Shown: one piece after another, positions 43,265 through 52,579 of the stretch
Numbering within the stretch: position 1 is the stretch's first letter
Layout of the letters: each line of letters opens with the position of its first letter
Source of the DNA: Paenibacillus sp. URB8-2
GTDB taxonomy: Bacteria; Bacillota; Bacilli; Paenibacillales; Paenibacillaceae
Reading direction: 5' to 3'
Assembly: GCF_013393385.1 (NCBI RefSeq)
Contig: NZ_AP023239.1
Coordinates: 1,302,001-1,366,000, forward strand
DNA: 64,000 nucleotides
The notes under the pieces: model-generated
The model's input: the letters and a program-made list of their open reading frames with translations, nothing else
The model's database searches: none
What the model was told of the DNA's origin: nothing
Made by a program: the position numbers and the translations under genes

Positions 43265-44467
43265 GTGCAAGAAAGCTATCGACCGACCGTAGCCGAGATT
43301 GATTTGGACGCTTTACGTGCCAATTACGAGAGCTTCCGGCGGCATTTGCCGGCGGGAGTGAAGTTTATGGCATGCGTCAAAGGAAATGCTTACGGTCATG
43401 GGGCAGTGGAAGTGACGCGGGAACTGGAACGTCTGGGCGCGGATTATGTCAGTGTGGCTTTTCTGGACGAGGCGATTGAGCTTCGTCAGGCGGGAATACT
43501 CCTGCCGATTCTGGTGCTCGGCTATACGCCGCCGGAAGCCATTGCCGCCGCCTGGGAGAACGACGTAACCGTGACGCTTTTTACCCCCGAAGTGCTGGAG
43601 GCGGTATCGAAGCTTCCCTTGAAAGACAGCCGGAAGCTGAAGGCGCACATCAAGATCGACAGCGGCATGGGCCGACTCGGACTTCTTCCGGCCGAAGCGC
43701 CGCGGTTCATTGAAGAGGCGCAGCACGTCCGGCAGTTAGAATTGGAGGGGATGTTTACCCATTTTGCCAAAGCGGATGAAGCAGACAAAAGCTATACACT
43801 GGAGCAGTACCGACGGTTCATGAGCGTGACGGAAGCGCTTCGGGAAAGACAGATCCATATCCCGATCATACATACGGGCAATAGCGCTACGGCCATTGAT
43901 ACCCCGCATTTATCTCCGAACATGGTTCGTGTGGGCGTCAGCATATACGGATTCTACCCGTCGACCGAGGTTAACCGGCAGCAGGTCAAGCTGTACCCGG
44001 TCATGACGCTGAAGACGAAGGCTGTCTATGTAAAAAGCCTGCCGGAGAGCTGGGGCATCAGCTACGGCACCCGCTACCGCGCCGAAAGCGACGAATATAT
44101 CGCCACGCTGCCCATAGGGTACGCAGACGGATATTCCCGCATGCTGAGCGGTAAGGCAGAGGTGTTAATACGCGGCCGCCGCGTTCCTGTCGTCGGAACC
44201 ATCTGCATGGACCAGTGTATGGTATCGCTCAAATCTTTCGCCAATGAGGCGGAACAAATCAAAGCCGGCGAAGAGGTTGTACTCATCGGCCGTCAGGCTG
44301 GCGTCTCCATTACGGCAGACGAGCTGGCTCTCCATCTTGGAACGATACACTACGAGGTGACCTGCATGCTGGCCCATCGGGTGCCGCGCGTCTATATTCG
44401 CGAAGGCTCGGCTCCCCGCCTGGTAAATGCCTTACTGCAAACCGGAAGCCCCAATCCTGTAGGTTAG
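43265..44467 (+). CDS. alr: alanine racemase
   Basis: 400 residues from GTG 43265 (AAGGTGA upstream). The PLP lysine lies in FMACVKGNAYGHG (K39), the catalytic Tyr in the other domain in SWGISYGTRYRAE, and GTICMDQCMV is the family block near the C-terminus. It converts L-Ala to D-Ala for peptidoglycan. Upstream of mazEF as in Bacillus. The last ~20 residues past VPRVYIREGS are variable. Confidence 0.95.
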   Translation: MQESYRPTVAEIDLDALRANYESFRRHLPAGVKFMACVKGNAYGHGAVEVTRELERLGADYVSVAFLDEAIELRQAGILLPILVLGYTPPEAIAAAWENDVTVTLFTPEVLEAVSKLPLKDSRKLKAHIKIDSGMGRLGLLPAEAPRFIEEAQHVRQLELEGMFTHFAKADEADKSYTLEQYRRFMSVTEALRERQIHIPIIHTGNSATAIDTPHLSPNMVRVGVSIYGFYPSTEVNRQQVKLYPVMTLKTKAVYVKSLPESWGISYGTRYRAESDEYIATLPIGYADGYSRMLSGKAEVLIRGRRVPVVGTICMDQCMVSLKSFANEAEQIKAGEEVVLIGRQAGVSITADELALHLGTIHYEVTCMLAHRVPRVYIREGSAPRLVNALLQTGSPNPVG

Positions 44468-44657
44468 CGGGGAATATCAAGGAATATGAATTCGTGGACA
44501 ATGATATGACTTATGGTCTATACGAACCGCCGTTTCTAGTTTATAATTGGATGCAGCATACTTGATATACTGACGGCATATATTCCTTGTATAAAATTCC
44601 TTGCATAATGCTACACTGGAATACAAGGGCAGAAGGTTTGTGGGGGTGGAAGAGAAG

Positions 44658-44939
44658 TTGGCCAATTTGCAAAACACCAAAAGAATCATGATCAGCTTGC
44701 CCGATCATCTCTTGCAGGAGGTGGACGGAATTGTCCAGATGGAGAATTCCAACCGCAGTGAATTGATCCGGCAGGCCATGAAGCTGTATCTCAGCGAACG
44801 GAGGAAGCGTTCCATACGGGAGTCCATGCAGCGTGGATACATGGAAATGGCCAAGATCAACTTGACCATGGCATGCGAAGCGTTCTTAGCCGAGGAAGAT
44901 GCAGACAGCACTCTTGGCCGCTTAGTAAGCGGGGTGTAA
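44658..44939 (+). CDS. mazE: CopG/RHH-type antitoxin MazE (NdoAI/EndoAI)
   Basis: 93 residues from TTG 44658 with GGGGGTGG 8 bases upstream. The ribbon-helix-helix part is KRIMISLPDHLLQEVDGIVQ and NSNRSELIRQAMKLYLSERR. The C-terminal toxin-binding tail includes RGYMEMAKINLTMACEAF and ends RLVSG, as in B. subtilis EndoAI. It binds and neutralises the next gene product and represses the operon. 3 bases separate it from mazF. Confidence 0.9.
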   Translation: MANLQNTKRIMISLPDHLLQEVDGIVQMENSNRSELIRQAMKLYLSERRKRSIRESMQRGYMEMAKINLTMACEAFLAEEDADSTLGRLVSGV

Positions 44940-44942
44940 ATA

Positions 44943-45293
44943 TTGATCGTAAAACGCGGCGACGTTTTTTTTGCCGACCTTTCGCCAGTAGTGGGTTCGG
45001 AGCAGGGCGGAGTAAGGCCCGTTCTTGTCATTCAGAACGATATTGGCAATCGCTTCAGTCCTACGGTAATTGTCGCGGCAATTACCGCACAAATTCAAAA
45101 GGCCAAGCTGCCTACTCATGTAGAGATTGAAGCGGCGTCCCATGGCTTTGACCGGGATTCCGTCATTCTGCTGGAGCAGGTTCGGACGATCGACAAGCAG
45201 CGCTTAACGGATAAGATCACCCACCTGGATGACGAAACGATGAAAAAGGTGGATGACTCGCTGCAGATCAGCTTGGGTCTGATTGATTTTTAA
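44943..45293 (+). CDS. mazF: endoribonuclease toxin MazF (NdoA/EndoA)
   Basis: 116 residues from TTG 44943. [20 protein letters not shown] and [20 protein letters not shown] are the conserved core, with catalytic Arg and Thr ([11 protein letters not shown]). Gram-positive EndoA enzymes cleave single-stranded RNA at UACAU. It follows mazE directly. A strong terminator (45331-45362) ends the unit. This is a common chromosomal toxin-antitoxin pair of the group. Confidence 0.95.
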   Translation: MIVKRGDVFFADLSPVVGSEQGGVRPVLVIQNDIGNRFSPTVIVAAITAQIQKAKLPTHVEIEAASHGFDRDSVILLEQVRTIDKQRLTDKITHLDDETMKKVDDSLQISLGLIDF

Positions 45294-45330
45294 GCAGAAT
45301 AGGCCTAGCCATTTCATAGAAAATGTTAGG

Positions 45331-45362
45331 AAGGCTCACCGTGGTTTGCGGTGAGCCTTTTT
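45331..45362 (+). terminator. intrinsic terminator after mazF
   Basis: AAGGCTCACCG and CGGTGAGCCTT form an 11-bp stem followed by T bases. Confidence 0.88.
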
Positions 45363-45500
45363 GGCGGTCTGCCCGGCCGTTTGGAGCCGGTTAGACGTAT
45401 TCAAGCTCCCGGCTTACCCAGGGAGGGACAGGCTGGAACGTCTTCGGGCAAATATGATACTATTTGACGTAACGGATTTATGATTTGAGGAGGAAGCTCA

Positions 45501-47705
45501 TTGATCGAACAGGATATGAATACCGTTTCGGAGGAAACGGCGCGCCGGGAGCGGCAAACGATGATCGGCCAGATCGCCAAGGAGCTCGGCCTGTCGGAGA
45601 AGCAGGTAGGGACAACGGCGGGACTGCTGGACGAGGGCAATACGATTCCGTTCATCGCCCGGTACCGCAAGGAGATGACCGGAGAGCTGGACGAGAACGC
45701 GCTTCGGGATATCGAGGAACGGCTCGGCTATTTACGCTCTCTCGGCGAACGCAAACGCGAAGTCATCCGCATCATCGAGGAGCAGGGCAAGCTGACGGAG
45801 GAGCTGCGGGAGCAAATAACAAAAGCGGTCAAGCTTCAGGAAGTGGAAGACCTGTACCGGCCGTACCGCCAGAAGCGCAAGACCCGGGCGAGCGTCGCGA
45901 AGGAGAAAGGGCTTGAGCCGCTGGCCGACTGGATCATGGAGCAGCGGCGCGGCGGAAACCCGGAAGCGGAGGCGGGCAAATATATCGACGCCGCCAAAGG
46001 CGTGGAGTCGGCCGAGCAGGCCCTTCAGGGCGCGCAGGATATTATTGCCGAAGCGATAGCCGACGACGCGGCAGTCCGTTCCTGGGTGCGCCAGTTTACG
46101 GCCTCACAGGGCATTCTCGTCTCCGAAGCGAAAGACAAGGAGCAGGAATCCGTATACGAGAATTATTACAGCTACCGCGAGCCGGTTCACAAAATGCCGC
46201 CGCACCGCATTCTTGCCATTAACCGCGGGGAACGGGAGAACGTGCTGAAGGTGGGCATTGAGGTAGATGCAGCGCGTATTCATGCGCATATCACGCGCAA
46301 GCTGGTCAAGGGCCCGTCACCGGTCAAGGACCTGCTGGAAGCCGTAGCCGAGGATGCCTATAAGCGGCTTATCGCTCCCTCGGTAGAGCGCGAAGTGCGC
46401 GGGGAGATGACCGAGAAAGGCGAGAATCAAGCCATTTCGATCTTCTCCGGCAACCTGCGGAGCCTGCTGCTCCAGCCGCCGGTCAAGGGACGCCGCGTGC
46501 TCGGCGTCGACCCCGCCTACCGCACCGGCTGCAAGCTGGCGGTCGTCGATGAGACCGGCAAGCTGCTGGAGGTGGCGGTAACCTACCCGACGCCGCCGCA
46601 TAACAAGAAGCGCGAGGCGGCGGAGAAGTTCAAGGAGCTGATCGCCAAGTACGGCATTCAGCTCATCGTCATCGGCAACGGCACCGGCTCGCGGGAGACG
46701 GAGCAGTTCACCGCCGAGGTCATTGCCGACATCGGCGACCAAGGGCTGGCCTACCTCATCGTCAATGAGGCCGGGGCCAGCGTGTACTCCGCCTCCAAGC
46801 TGGCGCAGGAGGAGTTCCCGGACCTCGATGTGGCCGAGCGCAGCGCCGCATCCATTGCCCGCCGCGTGCAGGACCCGCTCGCGGAGCTGGTCAAGATCGA
46901 ACCGAAGGCGATCGGAGTCGGGCAATACCAGCATGATGTGTCGCAGAAGCATCTGGACGAGAGCCTTAAGGCGGTGGTGGAATCGGCGGTTAACCATGTC
47001 GGCGTCGACGTGAATACCGCTTCTCCGTCGCTGCTCTCCTACGTGGCGGGCATCAACTCGACCATCGCCAAGAATATTGTCAAATACCGCGAAGAGAACG
47101 GCAGTTTCAAGAACCGCAAACAGCTGCAAAAGGTGCCGCGTCTCGGCGCAAAATCCTACGAACAGTGCATCGGCTTCCTGCGCATTCCGGAGGGCGAGAA
47201 TACGCTCGACCGCACGCCGATTCATCCCGAGTCGTATGCCGTGGTCAGCAGCCTGTTTCAGGAGCTGGGACTTACGCTGTCGCAAATCGGCAGCAAAGAG
47301 CTGGTGCCGGTGCTCTCGGCTCAGAACCCCGAGGAACTGGCCGCGAATCTGGATGTCGGAGTGCCCACGCTGCGCGACATCCTCGAAAGCCTCCAGCGCC
47401 CCGGGCGAGATCCCCGCGAGGAGCTGCCGCCGCCGATCTTCCGCACCGATGTGCTGAAGATTGAGGATTTGGCGCCCGGCATGGAGCTGCAGGGCACGGT
47501 GCGCAACGTCATCGACTTTGGCGCCTTCGTCGATATCGGCATCAAGAATGACGGGCTGGTGCATATCTCCCAGCTCAGTTCAAGCTTTGTCAAGCATCCG
47601 ATGGACGTTGTGTCCGTCGGCGACAATGTGACCGTCTGGGTGCTCAGCGTCGATCTGAAGAAAGGCCGGGTCAGCCTGACCATGCGCCCGCCGCGCGGCG
47701 AATAA
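45501..47705 (+). CDS. tex: Tex family RNA-binding transcription accessory protein
   Basis: 734 residues from TTG 45501 (GAGGAGGAAG 7 bases upstream). Order: Tex N-terminal helical domain (IPFIARYRKEMTGELDENAL), YqgF/RuvC-like domain (VLGVDPAYRTGCKLAVVDET), helix-hairpin-helix pair (YVAGINSTIAKNIVKYREEN, VPRLGAKSYEQCIGFLRI) and an S1 domain (ELQGTVRNVIDFGAFVDIGI) at the end. Homologous to B. subtilis YdcI, followed there also by cmpA and ydcK as further along in this window. A strong terminator follows. Confidence 0.94.
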   Translation: MIEQDMNTVSEETARRERQTMIGQIAKELGLSEKQVGTTAGLLDEGNTIPFIARYRKEMTGELDENALRDIEERLGYLRSLGERKREVIRIIEEQGKLTEELREQITKAVKLQEVEDLYRPYRQKRKTRASVAKEKGLEPLADWIMEQRRGGNPEAEAGKYIDAAKGVESAEQALQGAQDIIAEAIADDAAVRSWVRQFTASQGILVSEAKDKEQESVYENYYSYREPVHKMPPHRILAINRGERENVLKVGIEVDAARIHAHITRKLVKGPSPVKDLLEAVAEDAYKRLIAPSVEREVRGEMTEKGENQAISIFSGNLRSLLLQPPVKGRRVLGVDPAYRTGCKLAVVDETGKLLEVAVTYPTPPHNKKREAAEKFKELIAKYGIQLIVIGNGTGSRETEQFTAEVIADIGDQGLAYLIVNEAGASVYSASKLAQEEFPDLDVAERSAASIARRVQDPLAELVKIEPKAIGVGQYQHDVSQKHLDESLKAVVESAVNHVGVDVNTASPSLLSYVAGINSTIAKNIVKYREENGSFKNRKQLQKVPRLGAKSYEQCIGFLRIPEGENTLDRTPIHPESYAVVSSLFQELGLTLSQIGSKELVPVLSAQNPEELAANLDVGVPTLRDILESLQRPGRDPREELPPPIFRTDVLKIEDLAPGMELQGTVRNVIDFGAFVDIGIKNDGLVHISQLSSSFVKHPMDVVSVGDNVTVWVLSVDLKKGRVSLTMRPPRGE

Positions 47706-47707
47706 AC

Positions 47708-47777
47708 AAACCTCCAAACGCTCCCGGTCCAACCTGAAAGCAGGTTCGGACCGGGAAGCGGTCTGGAGGTTTTTTTG
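47708..47777. terminator. intrinsic terminator after tex
   Basis: AAACCTCCA pairs with TGGAGGTTT, with an inner CCCGGTCC ... GGACCGGG stem, followed by seven T bases. Confidence 0.87.
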
Positions 47778-47861
47778 GTTTCTGCCGTTTACTGCCGGGA
47801 AAAATCCCGTCCCAAGAAGCCGGTGCAACCGCAGCCTCCACACATTGTCTGGCGCGGCGCC

Positions 47862-48839
47862 CTAGAACTGCGGGTTATCCGGCTCCGGCGGCGTATACGA
47901 ACCGGGCAGCGGCTTCGCGCTTGCCGTATAGCCTTCCGGCAGATAAGCGACAGCTGTCGCTTTGGATATAACCTGCGGATACATGCCCGGCCCCGGCTTG
48001 GTGATTTCATAGTAAATGACAGCCTTTTTCCCATCGCCAAAGTCGATTCTCGCAATCGTCAGGCCGTAACCCGGATTTGGCAGATTGCCGACTGTAACCG
48101 ATACTTTGTTCACGCCGTCTGCCGCTTTTTCCACTTTGATGTCTGCGCCCTGGCTTGTACTTGAGGAATCGTCTCCACCGACCGTTCCCAGCATGCGCTG
48201 GACGTAGGCTCTTGCATCATGAACCCAAGCGGCCGCCTCCGAGCGGGTAACGGCGTCATTCGGGCGAAACTTGCCCCCCGTTTCCAGTGAAAGGATACGC
48301 ATATTAAGGAGCGTCTGGAGACTGCCGTCCACCTCAGCGCTCAGTTTGCCGCCGTCGGCGATATTGAAATACATCTCCGTTACAGGAAAATCACCCTTGG
48401 CTTTCAGCGCTTCATCCAGCAGCTGTGCGAACTTGGCGCGGGTAACCGCAGCGTTCGGGTCAGTGGCCTTATCCAGCGAGAGGCTGTTCTGAACCGCTAT
48501 CAGAAAAGATGAGGCATACCAGGACTTGTCGTCGATCTTGGCAAAATAATCGCTTGCGTTGGAAGGACTGCCTGCCGCCGGATTTTGTTCAAGCGCAAGC
48601 CCGTGGACGAGAAGCTGGATGGCTTGGCCGTATGTCATTTTGGACTTGGGAGCAAAAAGTTGACTGGTCACTCCATTGATCACCCCGGCTTCATGCAGTG
48701 CGTTGATTTTGGTCTCCGCCGGATCTCCTTTAAGGTCGGAAAAAGCGAACACCGACGCTCCAAAAGATACCGAGGCGGCCAAAATGCCGCATGCTATGGT
48801 CATTTTTTTGACGCTGTGCATAAATGTCTGTCTGTTCAT
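47862..48839 (-). CDS. secreted S-layer homology (SLH) domain protein
   Basis: 325 residues from ATG 48839 (AGGTG 7 bases upstream; GTG 48848 also in frame). Signal peptide (about 1-30). Three SLH-type units between about 33 and 215 (FSDLKGDPAETKINALHEAG, ITPNAAVTRAKF-like, and KFRPNDAVTRSEAAAWVHDA) should bind secondary wall polymers. The C-terminal 100 residues are a beta-rich domain without known match, ending in a Pro-rich tail. A leader with a terminator-like hairpin lies upstream (48916-48956). Confidence 0.83.
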   Translation of the reverse strand: MNRQTFMHSVKKMTIACGILAASVSFGASVFAFSDLKGDPAETKINALHEAGVINGVTSQLFAPKSKMTYGQAIQLLVHGLALEQNPAAGSPSNASDYFAKIDDKSWYASSFLIAVQNSLSLDKATDPNAAVTRAKFAQLLDEALKAKGDFPVTEMYFNIADGGKLSAEVDGSLQTLLNMRILSLETGGKFRPNDAVTRSEAAAWVHDARAYVQRMLGTVGGDDSSSTSQGADIKVEKAADGVNKVSVTVGNLPNPGYGLTIARIDFGDGKKAVIYYEITKPGPGMYPQVISKATAVAYLPEGYTASAKPLPGSYTPPEPDNPQF

Positions 48840-49169
48840 AATTATCACCTCTTAACCTTCTAGATGCCCGATTGCGCCAAAAAGTTGCAGGCAGATCTAG
48901 GTTTGTCCAAAAACAGCCCCCGGCAGTCCCGCCGTAAATCGCGGAATACCGGGGGCCTGAACGGACCGCACAGGGCTGACTAGTATGCGTTCCATGCTAA
49001 AAACATGATTTGACCACTTTTACTTAATACCCCTTGGGTTCAAGATGAAACCGGGAGGGAGGGGAGGGACACGGAAGAAAAGCTGCTGGAAATCTTAGTA
49101 ATGAAGCGATAAGATAGAGAAGCTGAATAGTATATCGTTGAAAATCAATGAATTGGAGGCGTTTCATAA
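48840..49169. other. intergenic stretch with leader hairpin
   Basis: No gene. It carries a strong hairpin (48916-48956) in the minus-strand leader of the SLH gene and the promoter of the RpiB-like gene toward 49169. Confidence 0.5.
48916..48956 (-). promoter_or_regulatory. leader terminator/attenuator of the SLH-protein gene
   Basis: On the minus strand GCCCCCGG ... CCGGGGGC forms an 8-bp stem around an inner CCGCG-type stem and is followed by TGTTTTT, then 60 bases later the ribosome site of the SLH gene. No minus-strand gene ends before it, so it looks like a leader attenuator. Confidence 0.5.
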
Positions 49170-49640
49170 ATGAAGATTGCGGTTGCATGCGATCATGCAG
49201 GTTTGTCCTTAAAAGAAGAAGTAAAGGCTTATCTGACCAGTCAAGGGCATGAGGTTCTCGATTTCGGAACGAACAATGAGGAAGCTTGCGATTTGCCCGA
49301 TTATATCTATCCTGCGTCTTTGGCGGTGGCTGAGGGGAAAGCGGACCGCGGAATTTTCGTTGACGGGGTAGGCTATGGAAGCGCGATGATTGCCAATAAA
49401 ATTTACGGCGTATATGCTGCGGTATGTCAGGACCCGTTCTGCGCGGAATTGGCGCGGTCCCATTCCAATACCAATGTGCTGTGCATCGGCGGGAAAATCA
49501 TCGGCTCGGCGATTGCACTCGAAACCGTAAAGGTGTGGATGACGACCGAACATCTGGGCGGCGTTGAGAAGTACAAGCGGCGCGTGGACAAGGTGATTGA
49601 AATATCCGAGAAGCATCTGAAGAAGTTGTCCGAAATATAA
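49170..49640 (+). CDS. RpiB/LacAB-family sugar-phosphate isomerase, atypical
   Basis: 156 residues of the RpiB fold. ACDHAGLSLK near the start and ARSHSNTNVLCIGGKIIG are conserved. The catalytic-loop Cys of RpiB (usual GILVCGTGIGMSI) is replaced: the sequence is GIFVDGVGYGSAMI with Asp65. A similar replacement by Glu occurs in some actinobacterial RpiB. Activity as ribose-5-phosphate isomerase is possible but not assured. GGAGG lies 10 bases before the ATG. A strong terminator follows. Confidence 0.85.
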   Translation: MKIAVACDHAGLSLKEEVKAYLTSQGHEVLDFGTNNEEACDLPDYIYPASLAVAEGKADRGIFVDGVGYGSAMIANKIYGVYAAVCQDPFCAELARSHSNTNVLCIGGKIIGSAIALETVKVWMTTEHLGGVEKYKRRVDKVIEISEKHLKKLSEI

Positions 49641-49714
49641 GAGGCTGGGAATTCTGCCGGCATTCTTTGCCTTTAGGGATTTACTGCTGTCCTCGCATTA
49701 ATTATGGTGAACTC

Positions 49715-49763
49715 AAAAATATCGCATTTCTCCTGAAAATGATCAGGTGAGTGCGATATTTTT
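49715..49763 (+). terminator. intrinsic terminator
   Basis: AAAAATATCGCA and TGCGATATTTTT form a perfect 12-bp stem with an inner CTCCTGA/TCAGGTGAG hairpin. Confidence 0.85.
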
Positions 49764-49804
49764 GTGTAATTAGTATTTTCGTCAGGACTCTCTTTGACTA
49801 TGGG

Positions 49805-50110
49805 TTATACAAGATTGATATTTGAGAAATTAGGAATGATAATTAACCGGCCTTTTCCCCGTTCCCCGTTGTCCGGAACGAAGATCCCTACCGTTTGAAT
49901 ATTACTAACTTCCACTGCAAAATCAGTATGCGGCCCAACATCAAACGTAAGGGAAGGTGCATTGAATCGCGTAATAATAAGCTGAACCGCCACCTCTTTG
50001 CTTTCGTTTTTCAACTGCACCAATGCATTAACTCCAGGGGGGATTTCTTCTATAAAATAACCCTGCCCAACGCCAGCACGCTGTTCGAAATGCAAATCTA
50101 CATGTTTCAT
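49805..50110 (-). CDS. small beta-rich protein of unknown function
   Basis: 101 residues, no signal peptide, no cysteines. The core alternates strands: EEIPPGVNALVQLKNESKEV, AVQLIITRFNAPSLTFDVG and AVEVSNIQTVGIFV. The pattern of a short N-terminal tail, then a beta sandwich with an N-terminal connector, recalls endospore appendage (Ena/DUF3992-like) subunits, but this is a weak resemblance. GGAAGGGAG precedes the ATG. It is monocistronic and divergent from a DUF2642 spore-type gene. Confidence 0.65.
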   Translation of the reverse strand: MKHVDLHFEQRAGVGQGYFIEEIPPGVNALVQLKNESKEVAVQLIITRFNAPSLTFDVGPHTDFAVEVSNIQTVGIFVPDNGERGKGRLIIIPNFSNINLV

Positions 50111-50274
50111 ACTTTTGACTCCCTTCCAATGTAATAATACATATTATTCCTTTCTCTGAAGTTGCGACTAGTTGTTCGACTATTATTTAATAAGTAGTTA
50201 AAACAACCAAAACCTTTACCTATAAAGTACATATAGTTACATTAACCTCATCTGAAATGAAGGAGAGATGTCGC

Positions 50275-50949
50275 ATGAACTTGCTGAAGGATCTATTAGG
50301 CAAACAAGTTATTGCAATGGTTTCGGGAGTACTCCAGCCTTTAGAAGGATCCTTGATAGATTTTGGCCCGGATGTTGTTATCATTAATAATGGAGTCAAA
50401 TACTTGTACATCCCGGCTGCCCACATTAGATTTTTAATGCACAATACAGAAGCTGTCTTCGAACCGGATGATATTCCCCAATCCCTGCCTTCCAGTCATG
50501 AAACAACCATCTCACTTCGGCCGCTTTTGGAGAATAGCAAGGGTATTTTCACAGAAATTTATATTACTGGAGTCCATGTACTTCATGGTTATATTCAGAA
50601 CATACTGGACGATTATATCCTCTTCTATTCTCCTGTTTTTGATACCGTACTCGTTCATATGAAACATCTTAAATATTTGATCCCCTATCCTCTCGAAGTT
50701 GTCCCTTACTCTTTGGAGAAAGATAAGCTCCTGACCCATATTTCTGCTGTATCGACAGAACCTAACTTCATTCAGCAGCTTGAAAAAATGGAGGGGAATT
50801 TCATTGCGATGGATATGGTTAACGACCCTCAGAAGGTCGGATTATTAAAAAAAGTTCAGGCTCCTATGTTTGAGCTTGTCGCTCCAAATGGTGAAAGTAT
50901 ATTTGCACTGATAGACCATATTCAGACAGTGAACTACCCAAGAAAATAA
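50275..50949 (+). CDS. DUF2642-type protein with three similar units
   Basis: 224 residues from ATG 50275 (AAGGAGAG 8 bases upstream). Unit 1 (about 2-55): LLKDLLGKQVIAMVSG and YLYIPAAHIRFL, a typical DUF2642 unit. Unit 2 (about 95-140): TEIYITGVHVLHGYIQNILD ... VHMKHLKYLIPY. Unit 3 (about 165-220): FIQQLEKMEGNFIAMDMVND ... ALIDHIQTVNY. DUF2642 proteins of bacilli are often spore-coat or exosporium associated. Each unit looks like a small Sm-like barrel. Confidence 0.75.
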   Translation: MNLLKDLLGKQVIAMVSGVLQPLEGSLIDFGPDVVIINNGVKYLYIPAAHIRFLMHNTEAVFEPDDIPQSLPSSHETTISLRPLLENSKGIFTEIYITGVHVLHGYIQNILDDYILFYSPVFDTVLVHMKHLKYLIPYPLEVVPYSLEKDKLLTHISAVSTEPNFIQQLEKMEGNFIAMDMVNDPQKVGLLKKVQAPMFELVAPNGESIFALIDHIQTVNYPRK

Positions 50950-50968
50950 ACTGCGCCAAGAAAACAAA

Positions 50969-51004
50969 CTTCAACCGTTCATGCTGCTGTATGAACGGTT
51001 GAAG
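50969..51004. terminator. bidirectional terminator
   Basis: CTTCAACCGTTCAT and ATGAACGGTTGAAG form a perfect 14-bp stem with an 8-base loop between convergent genes. Confidence 0.75.
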
Positions 51005-51062
51005 CTCTTCGGTAACGTACGGATGCCGCATTGTGCATGAACGGCTCTTCTTCGCTCCAGTA

Positions 51063-52418
51063 TTAAGAAAAAATCAGTTGAACCCAATAGTATAATAGAA
51101 ACAAGGTTACAATGGTTGTTAATGGGACAACGATCAACGTAACATGTAAATAATCTTTCCATTTAATTTTAATCTTCTTTTGTCTAAGGATATGCATCCA
51201 AATAAGAGAGGCAAGTGTTCCAATAGGAAATAGCAAGGAACCTATGTCGCTTCCTATAATATTGGCAAGATAGATGGTTTTTAATGTGATAGGATCAAGC
51301 TTCATTTCTGTTAAAGTAATGGTTCCGATCATCAAAGCGGGATGGTTGTTAAAAACGTTAGACAGAATGGAAACCAATCCGCCCATAATCAAGCTTGCTT
51401 GCAGTAATCCTTGAGCTACAATTGGAGTACATATTCTTACCAGTACTGTTGTCAGTCCGGTATTATGAAGTCCGTAAATAATAACGTACATAGAGAAGGC
51501 GAAGACCAGAATGTGCCACGGTATTTTCTTTAGTATATCGACAGGATTCGTGCCGAGTTGGTACCATCTCCATGAAAGTAAACAGGTTGAACCCAATACG
51601 GCAACCCATTCAATTGGAATGGAGAAGAAAGATGCAACAAAGAGGAGACAACGCATTGCTAAAACAAACAGTAATATTTTCAACATAAAAAGGGTTCGTT
51701 TCTTCTTGGTTTCTACGGAAATTTTCCCCTTTAACGGATGGAAATTTGTAGTGAAAAATTGTTCCTCTAAGTCATAGGCTGCAGCTGGCAATGTCTCTGG
51801 CAGTTTCTTTTTTACTACAAGAAATATTAGAAACGACATAAACAATAATCCCAGAGTCGCAGGTATAAACATCATTGCTGTATACATAAATAGGCTCATA
51901 TTAACAATTTTCAACGCGATTAAATTAACAATATTACTTACCCCGATAGGAGCACTGGAAGCTGTTGCGATTAAAGCTCCGCTTAATAGATACGGAATCA
52001 TTTGATGTGGTTTTAGCCGCAGATTTTTTAGCAATAATATTAATATGGGGGTTGTAATCAGGATGCTTCCGTCATTATTAAATAAAAAGGTCATTAAAAA
52101 GCATAATATTTGAATGTACCAATATAAGCGATAGCCGGAGCCTTTAGACATAGTGGCTAGCCTTACAGCGGCCCAGTTGAAAAATCCGAAACTTTCCAAG
52201 ATGACCGCCATGATAATCGTCGCCATAATGGTAACAGACGCCCCTCCAATTTTATGGATGATATCTGCAACATCATTACCAGAAACGATTCCTGTAAGTA
52301 ATATTAGTCCGGCCCCAATGGATGCTGGCCAAGCTTCATTTATACCTCCAGGTCTCCAGAAAATAGCTAGCATAGTCATAAGGAAAACAAAGCTAGTAAA
52401 TCCGATGTCGAATGTCAT
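51063..52418 (-). CDS. ArsB/CitM (ion transporter superfamily) permease
   Basis: 451 residues, about 11-12 membrane segments. The two symmetric family blocks are visible: FLFNNDGSILITTPILILLL and, in the second half, LSNVFNNHPALMIGTITLTE, with SNIVNLIALKI and IGSDIGSLLFPIGTLASLIW. The group includes arsenite and dicarboxylate carriers. No arsR or arsC lies nearby, so the substrate may be an organic anion or arsenite. Long central hydrophilic loop (about 205-245). GGAGG precedes ATG 52418. Confidence 0.82.
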   Translation of the reverse strand: MTFDIGFTSFVFLMTMLAIFWRPGGINEAWPASIGAGLILLTGIVSGNDVADIIHKIGGASVTIMATIIMAVILESFGFFNWAAVRLATMSKGSGYRLYWYIQILCFLMTFLFNNDGSILITTPILILLLKNLRLKPHQMIPYLLSGALIATASSAPIGVSNIVNLIALKIVNMSLFMYTAMMFIPATLGLLFMSFLIFLVVKKKLPETLPAAAYDLEEQFFTTNFHPLKGKISVETKKKRTLFMLKILLFVLAMRCLLFVASFFSIPIEWVAVLGSTCLLSWRWYQLGTNPVDILKKIPWHILVFAFSMYVIIYGLHNTGLTTVLVRICTPIVAQGLLQASLIMGGLVSILSNVFNNHPALMIGTITLTEMKLDPITLKTIYLANIIGSDIGSLLFPIGTLASLIWMHILRQKKIKIKWKDYLHVTLIVVPLTTIVTLFLLYYWVQLIFS

Positions 52419-52579
52419 AACTCCCCTCCTTCATGCCTTATAAAATAAGGCAACGCTGCATTTCCTATTCTCTATATTTATATTCACAGCGAATTAGTAG
52501 GGTCTGGTTAATAAACCAAACCTTTGAATATGTACTTTTTTAAACTGTGGTTGGATGAGGAACACCTACTTCACAAAAA

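Noticed and set aside
44658..45293. mazEF as part of a mobile defence island
   Set aside because: It sits in the conserved alr-mazE-mazF chromosomal order of the Bacillus group, so it is housekeeping-type.
46317..47564. 415-codon open frame opposite tex
   Set aside because: Antisense shadow of a strongly coding, GC-rich gene; no ribosome site or domain.
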